Positions 1 to 12,640 of a stretch of DNA of 64,000 bases are shown one piece after another. Under the pieces are notes generated by a model. That model saw only the letters and a list, made by a program, of their open reading frames with translations. It was not told the origin of the DNA and did not search any database. The stretch is from Lonicera japonica (lineage: Eukaryota; Streptophyta; Magnoliopsida; Dipsacales; Caprifoliaceae), in the NCBI GenBank assembly GCA_021464415.1, contig JAKCWG010000233.1, positions 35,838-99,837 of the forward strand, read 5' to 3'. Position numbers and translations under genes: made by a program. The first letter of the stretch is position 1; each line of letters opens with the position of its first letter.

Positions 1-140
1 CAAACCAGGGGGTGCTAAATGCATTTAGCACCCCCTGTGTGCAAAGTTGATAGCAAACCAGGAGGTGCTAAATGGATTTAGCACCCCCTGTCAGCACCAT
101 GTAAATAGTTACTATTTTCTATAGAAAATGGTGCTAAAAC
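1..140. repeat. Palindrome cluster 1 (GTGCTAAA family)
   Basis: Two copies of the inverted-symmetry motif GTGCTAAATGCATTTAGCAC lie here. The first is extended by matching G and C runs to a 28-bp palindrome; the second has one change in its centre. They are separated by a spacer that recurs in later clusters. The array probably continues to the left of the window. It lies just upstream of the Ulp1-like gene. Confidence 0.9.
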
Positions 141-1196
141 AGATTTAGGACCTTGATGTTTATTATTGTATGTGTGCTAACTAGATATATGTATGTGTAT
201 ATTTGTTTTATAATGCCACTAGATAACAGTGGTAATGAAAGTTTACATCAATTGTGTTGAAGGGACAATGAATACGAGTACTTCAGGCAAGTTGTTAAGG
301 AAAAAGGTTTTTCTTCCAAGAGGAAAAGAAAGGAGAATGTATCTAGAAGTATGAAGAAACAATGTAGACCTGTGAAGAAAGGTGGAAAGAAAGCAGGGGT
401 GGTTGGAAAATCTGTAATAAAAGAAGCATCTAGACCAACTGTGTTTAGATGCAACCTCGCAGTGGTTGTTGACAAAATTAGTAGTTTGAAGGCTCGTGAT
501 GAGATTAAAAATTGTCACATTGAAGTTATGATGAAGACACCCTTTGGTGCTATGTTTAAGGCAATTTTCGATGATAAAATCATTCCAGATCATATTGGAA
601 TGATTGGTCAAGTAGGCAAGAAAATTATTTTTGCCTATTCAGAGAAGGATGCTGCTTTTTTTTATTGTTGGGGAGGTAGTTAAGTTAACTCCCGACGACG
701 TTTCTATTACATTTGGACTGCCGAAGCATGGCAGTAAGATTATCTCACGGTCGGCCAAATCCTTGTGTGGTTCGAAATTTATGTAGAGGCGATTTAAAGG
801 TGAGTCGTCATAGAAAGTTTCGAGTGTTCTATCTGCTCTACGGAGCACGATTTTAAAAGACGGCGCCAAGGAGGATTTTGCACGGTGCCTTATACTATAC
901 ATGTTAGCAATTGTTTTTTTTGCTAACTCAAATAGGGCACTTGCTTTAAGTTTTGTGCCCTGTGTTGAAGATTTGGAGAAGGTAGCTAATTTGCAATGGG
1001 CTACCATTATACATGATCATTTAATAAGAATGCTTAAGAAAAATTACAAAGATCCCATCTGGACCCTCGGGTGTGTTATTCAATTGCTTGTAAGTTCCAT
1101 AAATTTTATTTCTTGTTTTTAATTATATTTATCAATTCATTTTTGTAATTAATTCTTCTATGTTTCTGATATAATTGCACCTTAAGTTTAGTTATA

Positions 1197-1535
1197 TGTG
1201 TGCTAAAATCGTTTAGCACCCAACCAATATGCATATACTGGGGTGCTAAAATGCATTTAGCACCATTTGAGTCACCATTTTGTAAATATGTAAACATACT
1301 AGAGTTTTGGCACGTAGCCAGTGTCAACATTCTGGGGTACTAAACGATTTTTAGCACCATTGTAAAGACCACATCTAGGGTGCTAAGAGGTGTTTAGCAG
1401 CCAGTTGCTATGTTAAACTCTTTTACCACTATTTGCATTCACGAAAGTGTGAGGTGAATATAATGTGGTGCTAAAGAGGTTTTAGCACTATGTGATTTAG
1501 TTATTCTTTCATGCACAAAATGGTGCTAAATCATT
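1197..1535. repeat. Palindrome cluster 2, in an intron of Ulp1-like copy A
   Basis: About six GTGCTAAA/TTTAGCAC pairs with variable centres lie inside the intron running from the GTAAGT near 1089 to the AG near 1579. Arms are conserved better than centres. None extends into the flanking exons. Confidence 0.85.
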
Positions 1536-2767
1536 GTTTGCATTTTTGTTTTTAAACTCATCATTTTCTATAATTGCAGTATTGGTTTTGTGAACACTAC
1601 AATGGTGTTCAACCGTATGATGGGCACAGTGATGATACGCCAAGGTTTGTTTGATGGAACATAAACATTTTGAGGCATATGTTTTATGAATTGGAGCTAG
1701 CACATTTGGATGCGTCAAGGGTAATGAAAACAAAATATTTATATGGTCTTATGATTATTTTTTCTCATTTTTAACATTGTTTTTCTTTTATAATCCAGGT
1801 ATCGAAAGAAATATGTAACATTTCAACGGAGGAGGAAGTGTTGTTGATTCTGCATTATGCAGATAAGGCAGTAAAGATGTGAAGGCCATGGAGTGGCACA
1901 CACTAGAACCAGAAGTCACGAAGGAAGCTGGTGGGCAAGGTGACGACAAAGACAATGAAATAAAATCTTTCAAAAATAAGGTCGCGGAGCTCGAATTGAT
2001 GCTTAAACTGAGCAAACGCAAAGAGCCTATTGATCCAGAGTTCATTTTTATGATAAACCAGAAGAAGACGGCCCTGATTCATATGTTGACCTTGTCTGTT
2101 CTAGTGTATGGGGAGATTTACAATTTCAGACGCCATTGAAAGAGCAAAATTATAAGGGAAGAGGATAAAGGTGAAGAAAAAAATGTGAGATCAATTATAA
2201 TAAGGCTTAAAGCAAAATCGAGGAAGGCTAAGGTGGATAGTAATTATGAATATTACTATGTGAAGAGGAAGCCAGAAAATGTAGAGGAGGGAGAAAAAAA
2301 GGATGAAGAAAAGAAGAATAAGAGGAGGAAGAAAAAGAAAGGAGGTGAACAAAAGTAGGATGTGTTAGTGGAGAAGGCTGTTTCAAAGGATGTTAGGTTG
2401 ATATTGAGGAAGAGATGGCGAAGAAGAGGCTAGAAGGTGAAGGTGAAGAAAAGAAGGAGGGTGACTTCCCAACGTCTGGTTTGAATATTGATTTTAGTCG
2501 GGAATCAGTGAAGAAAGACGATTCCCTAAAGGACAATTTTGGGAAGGTAGCTGAACAAGATGCACCCGCACTGATTGAAGAAGAAGTCATCGATGTTGAT
2601 GACTTGGCAACTCCATAATGAAGTTGCGGGGAACTTCCTACCGCCATCTAAAATGAAAGATAGATTGAGCTTTCTAGATGCAAATGAAAGGGAGGTTGTT
2701 GAGAGGTTTTTCAATAAGGAAAATAAATCATATGTATGATTTTTAATTTCATTGTATTTTGTTTTCT

Positions 2768-3335
2768 GCTGGTGCTAAATACATTTAGCACCCTCTGTCA
2801 GCAGAGTTTATAGCAAACCAGAATGTGCTAAATGCATTTAGCACCCCCTGTCAGCACATTTGACAAAAAAAAAAAGAAGGTGCTAAATGCATTTAGCACC
2901 CCCTATCAACACATTTGACAAAAAATATAAGATGATAAATGCATTTAGCACCCCCTGTCAGCACATTTGACAAAAAAAGAAGGTGCTAAATGCATTTAGC
3001 ACCCCCTATCAGCACATTTGACAAAAAAACTGAAGGTGCTAAATGCATTTAACACCCCCTTTCAGCACATTTAGCACCCCCTGTGAGCACACATCACAAC
3101 AAACCAAAAGGTGCTGAATGCATTTAGCACCCCCTGTTAGCACATTTGACAAAAAAAAATAAGGTGCCAAATGCATTTAGCCCTTTCAGCACATTTAGCA
3201 CCCCCTGTGAGCACACATCACAACAAATAAGAATGTGCTAAATGCATTTAGCACCCCCTGTTAGCACATTTGACAAAAAAACAGAAGGTGCTAAATGCAT
3301 TTAGCATCCCCTTTCAGCATTTACACTGTTGTGCT
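2768..3335. repeat. Palindrome cluster 3, regular array with ~52-bp period
   Basis: About eleven copies of GTGCTAAATGCATTTAGCAC or close variants are spaced at roughly 52-54 bp (starts near 2824, 2878, 2930, 2982 and 3034). The spacer is also conserved (a CCCTGTCAGCACATTTGAC-like stretch followed by an A run). The whole unit is therefore tandemly repeated. The cluster lies between the charged linker and the catalytic exons of the Ulp1-like gene, probably in an intron. Confidence 0.9.
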
Positions 3336-4164
3336 GAATTTTTTATTTGTACTTTTATTGGGACAACACCATGACTTGGAGTAGTTACAATATGTTAGTT
3401 TTCATATCGGGCTACCTTCTTCAAGATCTGATGTGTAATCATTTTGTTAATGGGCATGTATTATTATAATAACTTTAAACTTATGATTTGTCTCTTTATA
3501 AAGTGATAGAATTATATTTACTTATATAAATCTAAGAGTATTTTTACTAACTCTGCTCTCTATGAATGCAGATCATTGATTGGTATGTGCAGTACATATC
3601 AATGGATCTGTAATACATATTATGTAATTTTGAATGGTTTTTAGTGTTGTATTGGATGCTGAATAAATAATTTAATTTTTTAATATGCAATAAGGTGTAC
3701 GGGATGGAATTCCAATCTTTATTAAGGATCTTTTTGAGGATATCATAATTAAAATGCAGGTGGAAACGAAATATCTTATGTTTCTTATGAACCAGGTAGG
3801 TCTCTTGGTGACGATGGTAGGTATCATTGGACGCTTCTTGTTTTCAATTTACCCAGTTTACGCTAGATTCATTACAACACTATGTTGTGAAGAAGAAGGA
3901 CAAAACAATCAAAGAAACCAGAGGATCACTATAATGAGGCCCTACGGATGGTATTTTTTTGAAAACTTTTCATTACTCATAGTGTTCATAGTAATGATTC
4001 TAATACTGGTTCTTATTTGATATATGTAGAAAAAAGTTGTAATGAAGCTTCTGAAGGGTCAGGGTGATTTGAAACTCAAGGACACAAAGGTGATTAGGGC
4101 AAAGTGCATGCAACAAGGAGAAGAGTAAGTACTTTCCAATGTCAAAAAAAGAACTTTTTTTTTT

Positions 4165-4345
4165 GCGCTAGATAATTGGTGCTAAAACTGTGTTTAGTAT
4201 AATGTAATTATCTATTTTATATCATTGATAATTGGTGCTAAATTAGTTTAGCACCTTCAAGATACGTAATATATGTGTGTACAAGGGTGCTAAAACTGTT
4301 TAGCACCTCCAAAGATATATAATATATTTTTTGATAAATGGTGCT
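4165..4345. repeat. Palindrome cluster 4, in the last long intron of Ulp1-like copy A
   Basis: Three to four diverged GTGCTAAA...TTTAGCAC pairs lie between the exon ending near 4127 and the acceptor before the PDCALFVC exon near 4470. The centres differ from the ATGCAT seen elsewhere. Confidence 0.8.
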
Positions 4346-4939
4346 ATAACATTGTTAACTCCTTGAACTTATATTTTTTTGTTGGTCTAGTTCTTTTAAA
4401 CTTGTTTTAGTATCTTGATTTTGGAAAACTTGAAGATGATTGTTTCTCTATTTTTTTTGTGGTTTGCAGTCCTGATTGTGCACTATTTGTGTGTGAATTT
4501 ATTGAGAGACTTCTTCGCGGTGAAGAAGTTCCAAAAGCTATGGATATAAAATTAATGCGGATGAAGTGAGTGAAAATTACTCATCTATTGTTGTCTGATA
4601 AGAATCATAGTTAGGAACTTGAAATAGAAAGAGTTCCCAAGGAACTTGCTGACGAGGGAGTTGATGATAAAGTTGCCGATAAAGGCGGTGGTTCCGGTGA
4701 TAGTTTTAATTAAATTATTGATGATGCTATAACATTTATAGTGGAAAATGCAAAAGAATTTGATGATTAGTTATTTTTATAAGTATGTTTGTAATCATAG
4801 CTGTGAATATTGATATATTTATATATTGAAAAATGCGAAAGAATTTGATGACTAGTGATTTTTGTAAGCATTGTTGTGAGATTTTCTTTTACAGCACCAC
4901 TTGTTTAATTTGTTGAATCTTCTATGAGCACACATCACA

Positions 4940-5700
4940 AAAATTCAGTAGGTGCTAAATGCATTTAGAACCCCAATTCAGGAGGTGCTAAATGCATTTA
5001 GCACCTCTTGTCAACACACATCACAAAAAAAAAAACCTATCATCACAAAAATTCAAGAGGTGCTAAATGCATTATTGATGACGCTATAAAATTTGTAGTG
5101 AAAAATGCAGAAGAATTTGATGATTAGTTATTTTTTTAAGTATGTTTGTAATCATAGATGTGAACGTCGATATATTAATATATATTGGAAAATGTGAAAG
5201 AATTTGATGACTAGTGATTTTTGTAAGCATTGTTGTTAGATTTTCTTCACATTAAAAGTCTTTTTTTAGCACCACTTGTTTAATATGTTGAATCCTGTGC
5301 GAGCACACATCACAAAAATTCAGTAGGTGCTAAAAAATGCATTTAGCATCTCTTGTCAACATACATCACAAAAATCCAAGAGGTGCTAAATGCATTTTAG
5401 CACCTCATGTCAACACACATTAAAAAAATTCAGGAGGTGCTAAATGCATTTAGCACTCCTTGTCAACACACATCACAAAAAAAACTAGAAGGTGTTAAAA
5501 AGGAATCTGATGGTGCTACAAGTCATTTAGCAGCTCCTTTTGAACTTAAAAAAACCATGAACACACAGGAAGAAGTATTCTTATGGTGCTAAAAGCTATT
5601 TAGCACCATTTTTCGAATATAAAAATCATGTTGATGGTGCTAAAATCCATTTAGCACGAGATGTCAACACACTGTAAAAAGTAGTTAAATGGTGGTATTA
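4940..5700. repeat. Palindrome cluster 5, between the two converging genes
   Basis: About nine copies of the GTGCTAAATGCATTTAGCAC family lie between the 3' ends of the Ulp1-like gene (+) and the transposase gene (-). They are mixed with a local duplication: the stretch around 4735-4900 is repeated around 5075-5260, bringing part of the Ulp1-like 3' end with it. A 61-codon ORF at 5407-5592 is made of repeat sequence and is not a gene. Confidence 0.85.
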
Positions 5701-5916
5701 CAATTTTAGCACCTTTTTGAGAAAGAAATTTTGGAATTATACGAAATATTCATCATCAATCAAAAGGTGTTTAAACAATTTTAGGACATCTTCTAACAGA
5801 AAACATAAATTATAAGAACTTGTAAGAATATGACTACTAGCAATGAATAATTTTTTTGTAAGGTCTCTGTAGGAAGAAAATATCTAAGGTCTCTTTATGT
5901 ATGTTTCGCACTATTT

Positions 5917-8642
5917 CTAAGCAATAAGCTCGGTGCACGATTTCTTATTATGATAAACATACTTGTTGCACCTTCCACACTTCCACTTCTTCCTCGTACT
6001 TGAAGTGTTTGTGTCGAATCGATTCTTTTTTGATCGATTAGGCTGTGTGTTGTAATCTCGAGCTAATATCTCAATTACATTTACCAATACATTAGCACTA
6101 GGACCAGAAGTTGGCACTGGATAAATTGGTTTGGAGTATGAGCTCTTATAGTTTACTGTGAAGAAGCACGGATCAATGTAATCGTAAATATTTTTATTAT
6201 CCGCTAGTATGCTCAAAACAACATGGGAACATGGGAAACCATCAATGTACCAGGAATTGCAGCCGCAATGCCATCTTTCAAGATCTACACGGTAAGCCTT
6301 TTGCTCTCTAACTTCATACAACGTACGATCAGATTTAGTCACCGTCCATGAGGAACTATCGGCGACTTTGTCTTTCAGCTTGTTTTCGACAGATAGACAC
6401 AATTCATTTTTTCAACTCCTCGACGCTTCTGGCTTATCTGACATTTGTTTCATTACCTTCACCCGAATTTAGTCTAGCATTGTTGTTATTAACAGATTAT
6501 GTTCATTTATAATCCAGGAGTTATAGCTTCCAGCCATATTTGAAGTCATAACACCATAGCTTCTCCTCGGGAAGAAGGCATTTACCCAACGTTCAACGGG
6601 TGCACTTTCTAAGAATTTATTCATTGTTTCTCCCACAAGGATGCCAAGGTCTCGATAATGCTCTATATACTCATCGACCGTACGAGCATTTGCACAACTC
6701 GAAAACAATTGCACTGCTAATTTCTTTTTCCTAAAGCTTTTTGGAAGTGCTGATATAAAGTTCTTTTTCAAGTGGAAAAGGCAATAAGCATGGAATGAAT
6801 CATTGAATACTTTAGGAATACCATTTTTCAAGCTAAAATGTCAGTTAGAAATAAACGTTATTTGTTTATATGTTCCGAAGATAACCTTCAGATGATTTAA
6901 GAATCATTCCCAATTAGCAACATTATCCAAGTCGACAACAGCCATCACCAACGGGAACATACCTATAAATAATGCAATCAAGAAGAACATATCAATTTTT
7001 GAGTAAGAAGCAGTAGTGGTGCTAAACGCTTTCACCACCATTGTGGAGAACACACATAGGGTGTTAAAAGCTTTTTACATCAGAAGGTGCAAAATGCATT
7101 TAGCACCCCCTGTCAGCATAATTTACAACAAACCAGAAGGTGCTAAATGCATTTAGCACCCGCTGTCAGCACACATCACCCAGGAGGTGCTAAGTGAATT
7201 TAACACCCACTGTCAGCACAGTTTACAGCAAACCAGAAGGTGCTAAATGCATTTAGCACCCCCTATCAGCAGACATGACCCAGGAGGTGCTAAGTGCATT
7301 TAGCACTCCCTGTCGACACAGTTTACAACAAACCAGAAGATGTTAAATGCATTTAGCACCCAGCTAATTTCCACATACTGGGGTGCTAAGCGCTTTTTAG
7401 AAGCATTGTAGGTACACACCTAGGGTGCTAAGAAGTGTTTAGGACCCAGTCAGTTTTCACCTACTAGGGTGGTAAACACTTTTAGCACCAACTATGCTGC
7501 AATGAAACATTTACTAGATCAACAAAAAAAGAAAAAAAATAATTGATGAACTTACCTCCATCACTATTAGTTGCAGTTGCAGAGAGCATGCAACCTTTAA
7601 ATTTTGCCTTAAGATGGCATCCATCCAAAGCTATTAAAGCTCGACAAAAGTCGAATCCATATATACAAGCTTCATATGCTATGAAAACTCTTTGATACTT
7701 TCTAATCTCTTTATCAACTTCAAGAACAACATAACTCCCGGGATTTGATTCCCTTATACTATTAATGTATGAGGCTAATTGTTTATAGGATGCATAATCA
7801 TCACCATGGACTTCCTTGATCGCGTGGCTCTTACCGATGTAAGCAAAGTAGTAGCTCAATGTAACCCCAAACTCGCATCTAAAGTAATCGATGATGTCGG
7901 ATGGTTTTGTGAGAGGTCTGTCCCGAATCAAATCTAGAACAGTCGACTTAACAACCTGACTTATCATTTATGGGTTCCTTAAATCCTTGAAAGTAATTCC
8001 ACACGTATGCTCACCCACCATTTTTCTTATTTCAAAGAACTTAGCAAGCTTCAACTTTGGAGAGGCATGTATTCTCCATGTGCACCCCTTATCCTTTTGT
8101 CTACCACAAACAACCGTAATCCGATCAATAGAATTTTTTTTATATTCAAACTTGAATCCCTTGTGAATGGCATATTTTTTTAAACTTGTTCGGAACTTAT
8201 CTGTACCACCTGAAAATTTATGTCCAACACCAATAATACAATTTTTCCAAGCATTAGATTGACATGGTTCAGTATGAGATTCAGCCTCGCTTTCTAAACT
8301 CCCACAATTGGAGGAGCTAGTAGTAGAATTATTGTCTAGAACGAAGGATCTAGGAGGATCAGTTTGCCTTGCAACTATATCTATGATATCTATATTTTGA
8401 ACAGCTACAAAGCAAACCATGTATTGTATAGAGTCATCACTATTCAGAACATATTCCTTGGCATCACGAGAGATGAGTAGCTCCAAATGCAATGGATTTA
8501 TGTCAAACCACCTTTGACAGATTGATCTCTTCAATACATCTATTGATAAACCTAGAGTCACTTGGAATCCAAAACAAGAATTATTATAATACACTTTGCC
8601 CAAAATTCCTCTGTCAATATTTCTGCAAAAGTCATTTAGCAC
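5917..8642 (-). pseudogene. mudrA-like: MULE (MuDR/MURA-type) transposase with SWIM zinc finger, decayed
   Basis: Read from 8642 downward, the protein begins with a PB1-like/acidic region. It then has the MuDR DNA-binding region (VGHKFSGGTDKFR to CTWRIHAS, about 8245-8060). An in-frame TAA at 7968-7970 precedes the core with ALDGCHLKAKFKG (first catalytic Asp, about 7625). An intron with a clean GTAAGT donor near 7555 and an AG near 6965 holds a palindrome cluster. The next exon has two TGA stops, the C2H-like motif HAYCLFHLKKNF, and TSNMAGSYNSW near 6540. A SWIM finger follows (CGCNSWYIDGFPCSH, about 6230-6275). A C-terminal CX2C knuckle ends the frame at 5917. The Asp expected in the ISD motif is Asn, and the Glu usual in the TSNxAES motif is Gly. 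The gene cannot make an active transposase. It converges on the Ulp1-like gene, and the two probably belonged to one element. Confidence 0.88.
7010..7490. repeat. Palindrome cluster 6, inside the MULE transposase intron
   Basis: About nine GTGCTAAATGCATTTAGCAC-type palindromes, with spacers that include a CAGTTTACAGCAAACCAGAA-like block, fill the transposase intron. The exons on both sides contain none. Confidence 0.88.
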
Positions 8643-9165
8643 CTATTGTAAACATAGTGATAAGTAATATAATGATTCTAAAAGTCAGTTAGCACTACAT
8701 AAGCGCAGATTTCAGCAAAAACTAGAAGGTGCTAAATACATTTAGCACCCCTTATTAGAGCATTGGACAAAAAACCATAAGATGCTAAATGCATTAGCAC
8801 ACTTGACAACAAACAAGGAGGTGCTAAATGCCATTTAGCACCACCTGTTATCACATTTGACAACAAACTGGAAGGTGCCAAATGCATTTAGCACCCCCAT
8901 TCAGCACATTTAATAATAAAACTAGAAGGTGCTAAATGCCATTTAGCACCACCTGTTATCACATTTGGCAACAAACCAGAAGGTGCTAAATGCATTTAGT
9001 ACCCCCTTTCAACACATTTGACAATAAAATCAGAAGGTGCAAATGCATTTAGCACCCTGTTTCAGCACATTTGACAATAAAACCATATGGTGTTAAATGC
9101 ATTTAGCACCCCCCCCTTCAGCACATTTGACAACAAAGAAGGTGCTAAATGTATTTAGCACCCCT
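8630..9165. repeat. Palindrome cluster 7, upstream of the MULE transposase
   Basis: About ten copies of the palindrome, at intervals near 50-55 bp, begin at the transposase start and run through its presumed promoter. This is the right-hand end of the family in the window. The spacer resembles that of cluster 3. Confidence 0.88.
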
Positions 9166-12100
9166 TGTGAGTTCACATTACAAAAAAAAAAAAGAAAAAT
9201 GAAAAAAAAAAGAAAAAAAAACATTGAAAAGTACCAGGTTTAGTACACTAGAAGATGTAGAAGCGATTTAGTACTAGGTTTCAACACAATAACAAGCGAT
9301 TTTATATTTCTAAAATCCATTTAGCAGCACCAAAAACTGATACACATTGAAAATTAATCTGACAGTGATAAAAGAAATTAGTAGCTGGTATGAATATTTT
9401 TAATTGATTCAGATCAGGAAATATGATCAATGGAAGCAATATATATGTAGATTTCACGATGGAACAAATATATTAATTATGATCGGATGTAGTTTTTTTG
9501 AATCAATACCTGGATAATGAATCGGAATTGATTATCGGAATGATTTTTTGCGTCATGTCTGTGGTTTTAATGATCGATCGTTGTGGATTTTGAAAATTTT
9601 TTATTGAGATTTGGTTGCAACTGGTTTTTTTGAATACGTGAGAAGTTATATATATATATATATTAGGTTTAGTATGTTATTAGTTAAATAAGGAAGGGGC
9701 ATTAGTGTCTTTTTCATGTACTATCCTTAATTTGTAATGCTAATTTATAATTGGCCTTTGTAATTATGTTATTATTGGAGTGTGGTCTTATACCCAATTG
9801 CCTCTAAAAATAAAAGTATGAGTACTTTAGTTCATTTTGAAAAAAATGATAGTACTAATACCAATTTTCTTTCGTTTAGTTTGAAAAAAAAAATATTAGC
9901 ATAAGTTGGGCCCTTATAAATAAATTTTTGATTTTACTTCTATATGTATAAAGAGAGAAAAAATTCTTAAAAATATTAACAATTGACTATTTCTTTTATT
10001 CTCTTTCTCATATTCCAGGTCAATTATAGTTCAAATTTATATGTTTTATAACTTTTATGATATTTTTTTAATATCTTGGCAATATATTTCTTAAAAATGT
10101 TAACAATTGAAATAAAATTACTAATTTAAGGCAATAAAATATAATAAAATTAAAATTGCAAAATATCAATAATTTGGAACAATAATTTTTTCCCAAAAAA
10201 TTGAAATACTGGAAAGTTTTTTGAATAAATTTATTGATTAGAGAGTAACTCTGCCCCATGAATTAATTTCAGGAGACTTTGAAATACCGGACTCCACGCA
10301 CGATCCTACCTTCCTGCATACTCAAAAGGCTTTTGATGATGAACACATAGAATAACTCTGCCCCTTGAATTAATTTCAGGAGACTTTGATATCCATCTTT
10401 CAGACTTCTTTGAGAAAAATAAGGGTGATATTATTTTCGCCCTCAATAGTATTTAATTTAATTTTCATTTTTTATTTGATTATTGAGTATCAAATAATGG
10501 TATGTTATTCAGGTTTTGAAAATTGAGTATAGATTTATTATTCTGCATTTAAGGAGTGAGTAAAATATTTTTAAACTTATACTCAGCCTTCAAGATTTAA
10601 ATAACAAACCATTACACAGTGTTCAAAATTATATGAATCAATTACTCGATTTCGGCTTAAATTATATGAATAAATTACTGCCGAGTTGGGCTTAAAATTA
10701 TTGGCCATAGAGAATTTTAGTAAAGATTTCATTTTAGATTGTTCGTAGAGTTTTGATGATGTCACTCGACACTGACATGGTTGTGTTATTTAGCTAAGAT
10801 GGGTGCCTTAATAAATAAGGGCAAGATATTTGTAAAGTGAGAGAATCATTGGTTATGGATAAGAATGCGCACACCTATAAAATTCTAGTGTAGTACTCAA
10901 GCTTTTACTTTTTATAGTCATTTAACTGTTTACTTTAATTGAGCATTATAACTCTTATTATATACTTATAAATAGAAAAAGGAAGGCTCATTACAAGGGT
11001 TCGAAATTCTAGGTAATTAGCTTTAGTGAAAGAAATACCTGGTGGCTTGTAAACATTCTCTTTGTTGATTGCTTTTGAACTAATATACAAATACACCCAC
11101 ATACAAAGGATGGCATACTGTCCAAATAACATACGAGATAATGGAGGAACCTACCTAACAACAAAAATTATTGTCCCTTTACTGTTTTCCAATAATTATT
11201 ACATTAAAGTTGCAATGAACTTATCTTGTAGGGAAAGTAAATTTTTTTGCCACCCACAATTTTTATAGGGTATGTTATATGAACTGTATTTTATGAGAGC
11301 TTAACTTATGTAATACATGTCGATAAAAATAAATAATAAAAATACCCGATAATTATAGCATTACTCTTTATTTCATTAATATTGTAAAAATTTTACTGGA
11401 TATTTTTTGTTGCAAGAATTTAAAATTTCAAAATATTTAATGACTTATTTGACGAGACGAAAATGCTTCCTCACTTAGGAACCCAAGTGTAGGTTATCAA
11501 GTTATAATATATAAGTCCAAGTGTCGAACTATAAGGATAGTTGGAAAGACGATGTGGTGATTACGAGTCCAAGGCTTGTCAAAGAGAATTTGATTGGTTG
11601 ATTTTAGTTGTTAATTTTTAAGTCTTGTAATAAATATTAAAGTGATGTATCAAATGATAAGAAATTGCTAAGGCATTATAGAATCCATTTGCTACGCAAT
11701 GCTTTGTAGAATTAATCTCATTCAAAATTATGAATGCAATTCTTAAGTGTTGAGTACCTTACACTTTTCTAAGCAAAACGGTGTGAAGTAAAATCAACTC
11801 ATTCCCATATAAATGCTGTATAAAGAAAGGGTGTAAGTAAAGCTCTATACAAGTGTATCTTTCCTTTTTATCTTGTAACAAAGGATGTGAAGTAAGAGCA
11901 ACCCATTCCCATATAATGTTCAATCAAGATACAAAGTGAAATACACTAAAAGAAAAGGAATAAATTTGAACTAGTTATCGAGAATTCATTGTTAGTTTTT
12001 CCTAGGCAATTAACTTGATTATGAAAATGGCCAATTAAAAAGTTTAGCTCAATGAATCATAACATTTCATTTGTTTAAGATTGGGAGGTCTAGATGGAGA

Positions 12101-12640
12101 TAAAATCATCCGGTTTAGACATATTTGATAAATATAAATTGAATCCTTAAAATGATTAGTGATGTTGTTTATGACATAAACTTACGAGATCCTCATTGAC
12201 AACACTCTAACTAAGAAAATGGTGAGTCTCAAAATCACACAAAGTGTAGAAAGCACTCAACATATCATTAAAACATTAAAAGATTTGAATCTCAAGTTTA
12301 TGGTGTTTCTATGAATATTCAAAGACTGATCATGCTGGGCAATGAAAAGAATCTCATTCATAGAAGGAATGGACACAGGCTAGTAAGAAAAATACACAAG
12401 TGTATCATCTCCTCATTAATGCTTGAGATCTATGTATACAAGGCATACAAAGTTAAATCACCTTATGAAGATTATCTCATAAGCTTATGAATGGTTGATT
12501 GATTGTAGAAGGATAATGATTCAACAAATATTTAACAATACTAACAATGGAATGATAATCAAACTTACATAATTAATGCATTGCAAACTTCATCATTTAG
12601 CCGTAACAATGAAACTACTTCATGATAGTTGTATGAGCAA
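9166..12640. other. AT-rich DNA without recognisable genes
   Basis: I see no protein with recognisable motifs here. There is an A-rich stretch at 9181-9230 and a short TA run at 9648-9663. A 40-bp direct repeat occurs at 10,247-10,286 and 10,352-10,391, and there are diverged local duplications near 11,780-11,930. The short ORFs on both strands look random. The right end of the MULE is probably in the first few hundred bases, but I could not find matching termini. Confidence 0.5.
10247..10391. repeat. Short direct repeat pair
   Basis: A stretch of about 40 bp starting TAACTCTGCCCC and containing TTAATTTCAGGAGACTTTGA occurs twice, 105 bp apart, with two or three mismatches. No gene is associated. 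Confidence 0.8.

Larger units (their letters stand above)
276..4713 (+). pseudogene. Ulp1-like (C48 peptidase) transposon gene, copy A, decayed
   Basis: Several exons together read as a plant transposon Ulp1-like protein. A lysine-rich start and the N-terminal region lie at about 276-683. A T-run slip at about 653-662 changes the frame, and the region continues to about 1085. After an intron, 1580-1724 resembles a stretch of the second Ulp1-like gene at 52.9-53.1 kb, with an internal TGA. A charged, lysine/glutamate-rich linker covers 1879-2640. The catalytic part begins near 3810, where the motif YHWTLLVF supplies the expected histidine. The glutamine-containing motif CMQQGEE is at about 4107-4127. 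The cysteine motif PDCALFVCEF lies behind an AG acceptor at about 4470. The likely end is the TAA at 4711. C48 enzymes use His-Asp-Gln-Cys to cut SUMO-like conjugates. Frameshifts and stops make this copy dead. MULEs carrying Ulp1-like genes (Kaonashi type) are known, and the MURA gene next door fits that class. Confidence 0.75.

Noticed and set aside
351..683. Free-standing 110-residue host gene
   Set aside because: Its sequence continues the Ulp1-like N-terminal domain in neighbouring frames.
2768..3335. CRISPR-like array of palindromic repeats with regular spacers
   Set aside because: The spacers are copies of each other, not unique, and the genes around are plant transposon genes. It is a tandem repeat.
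3754..4020. 88-residue membrane-like ORF on +
   Set aside because: A different frame over the same bases contains the Ulp1-like catalytic histidine region; the hydrophobic reading is a shadow.
1..9165. The palindromes as microRNA precursors
   Set aside because: Loops are essentially absent and sites are numerous and tandem; small-RNA data would be needed before making that claim.
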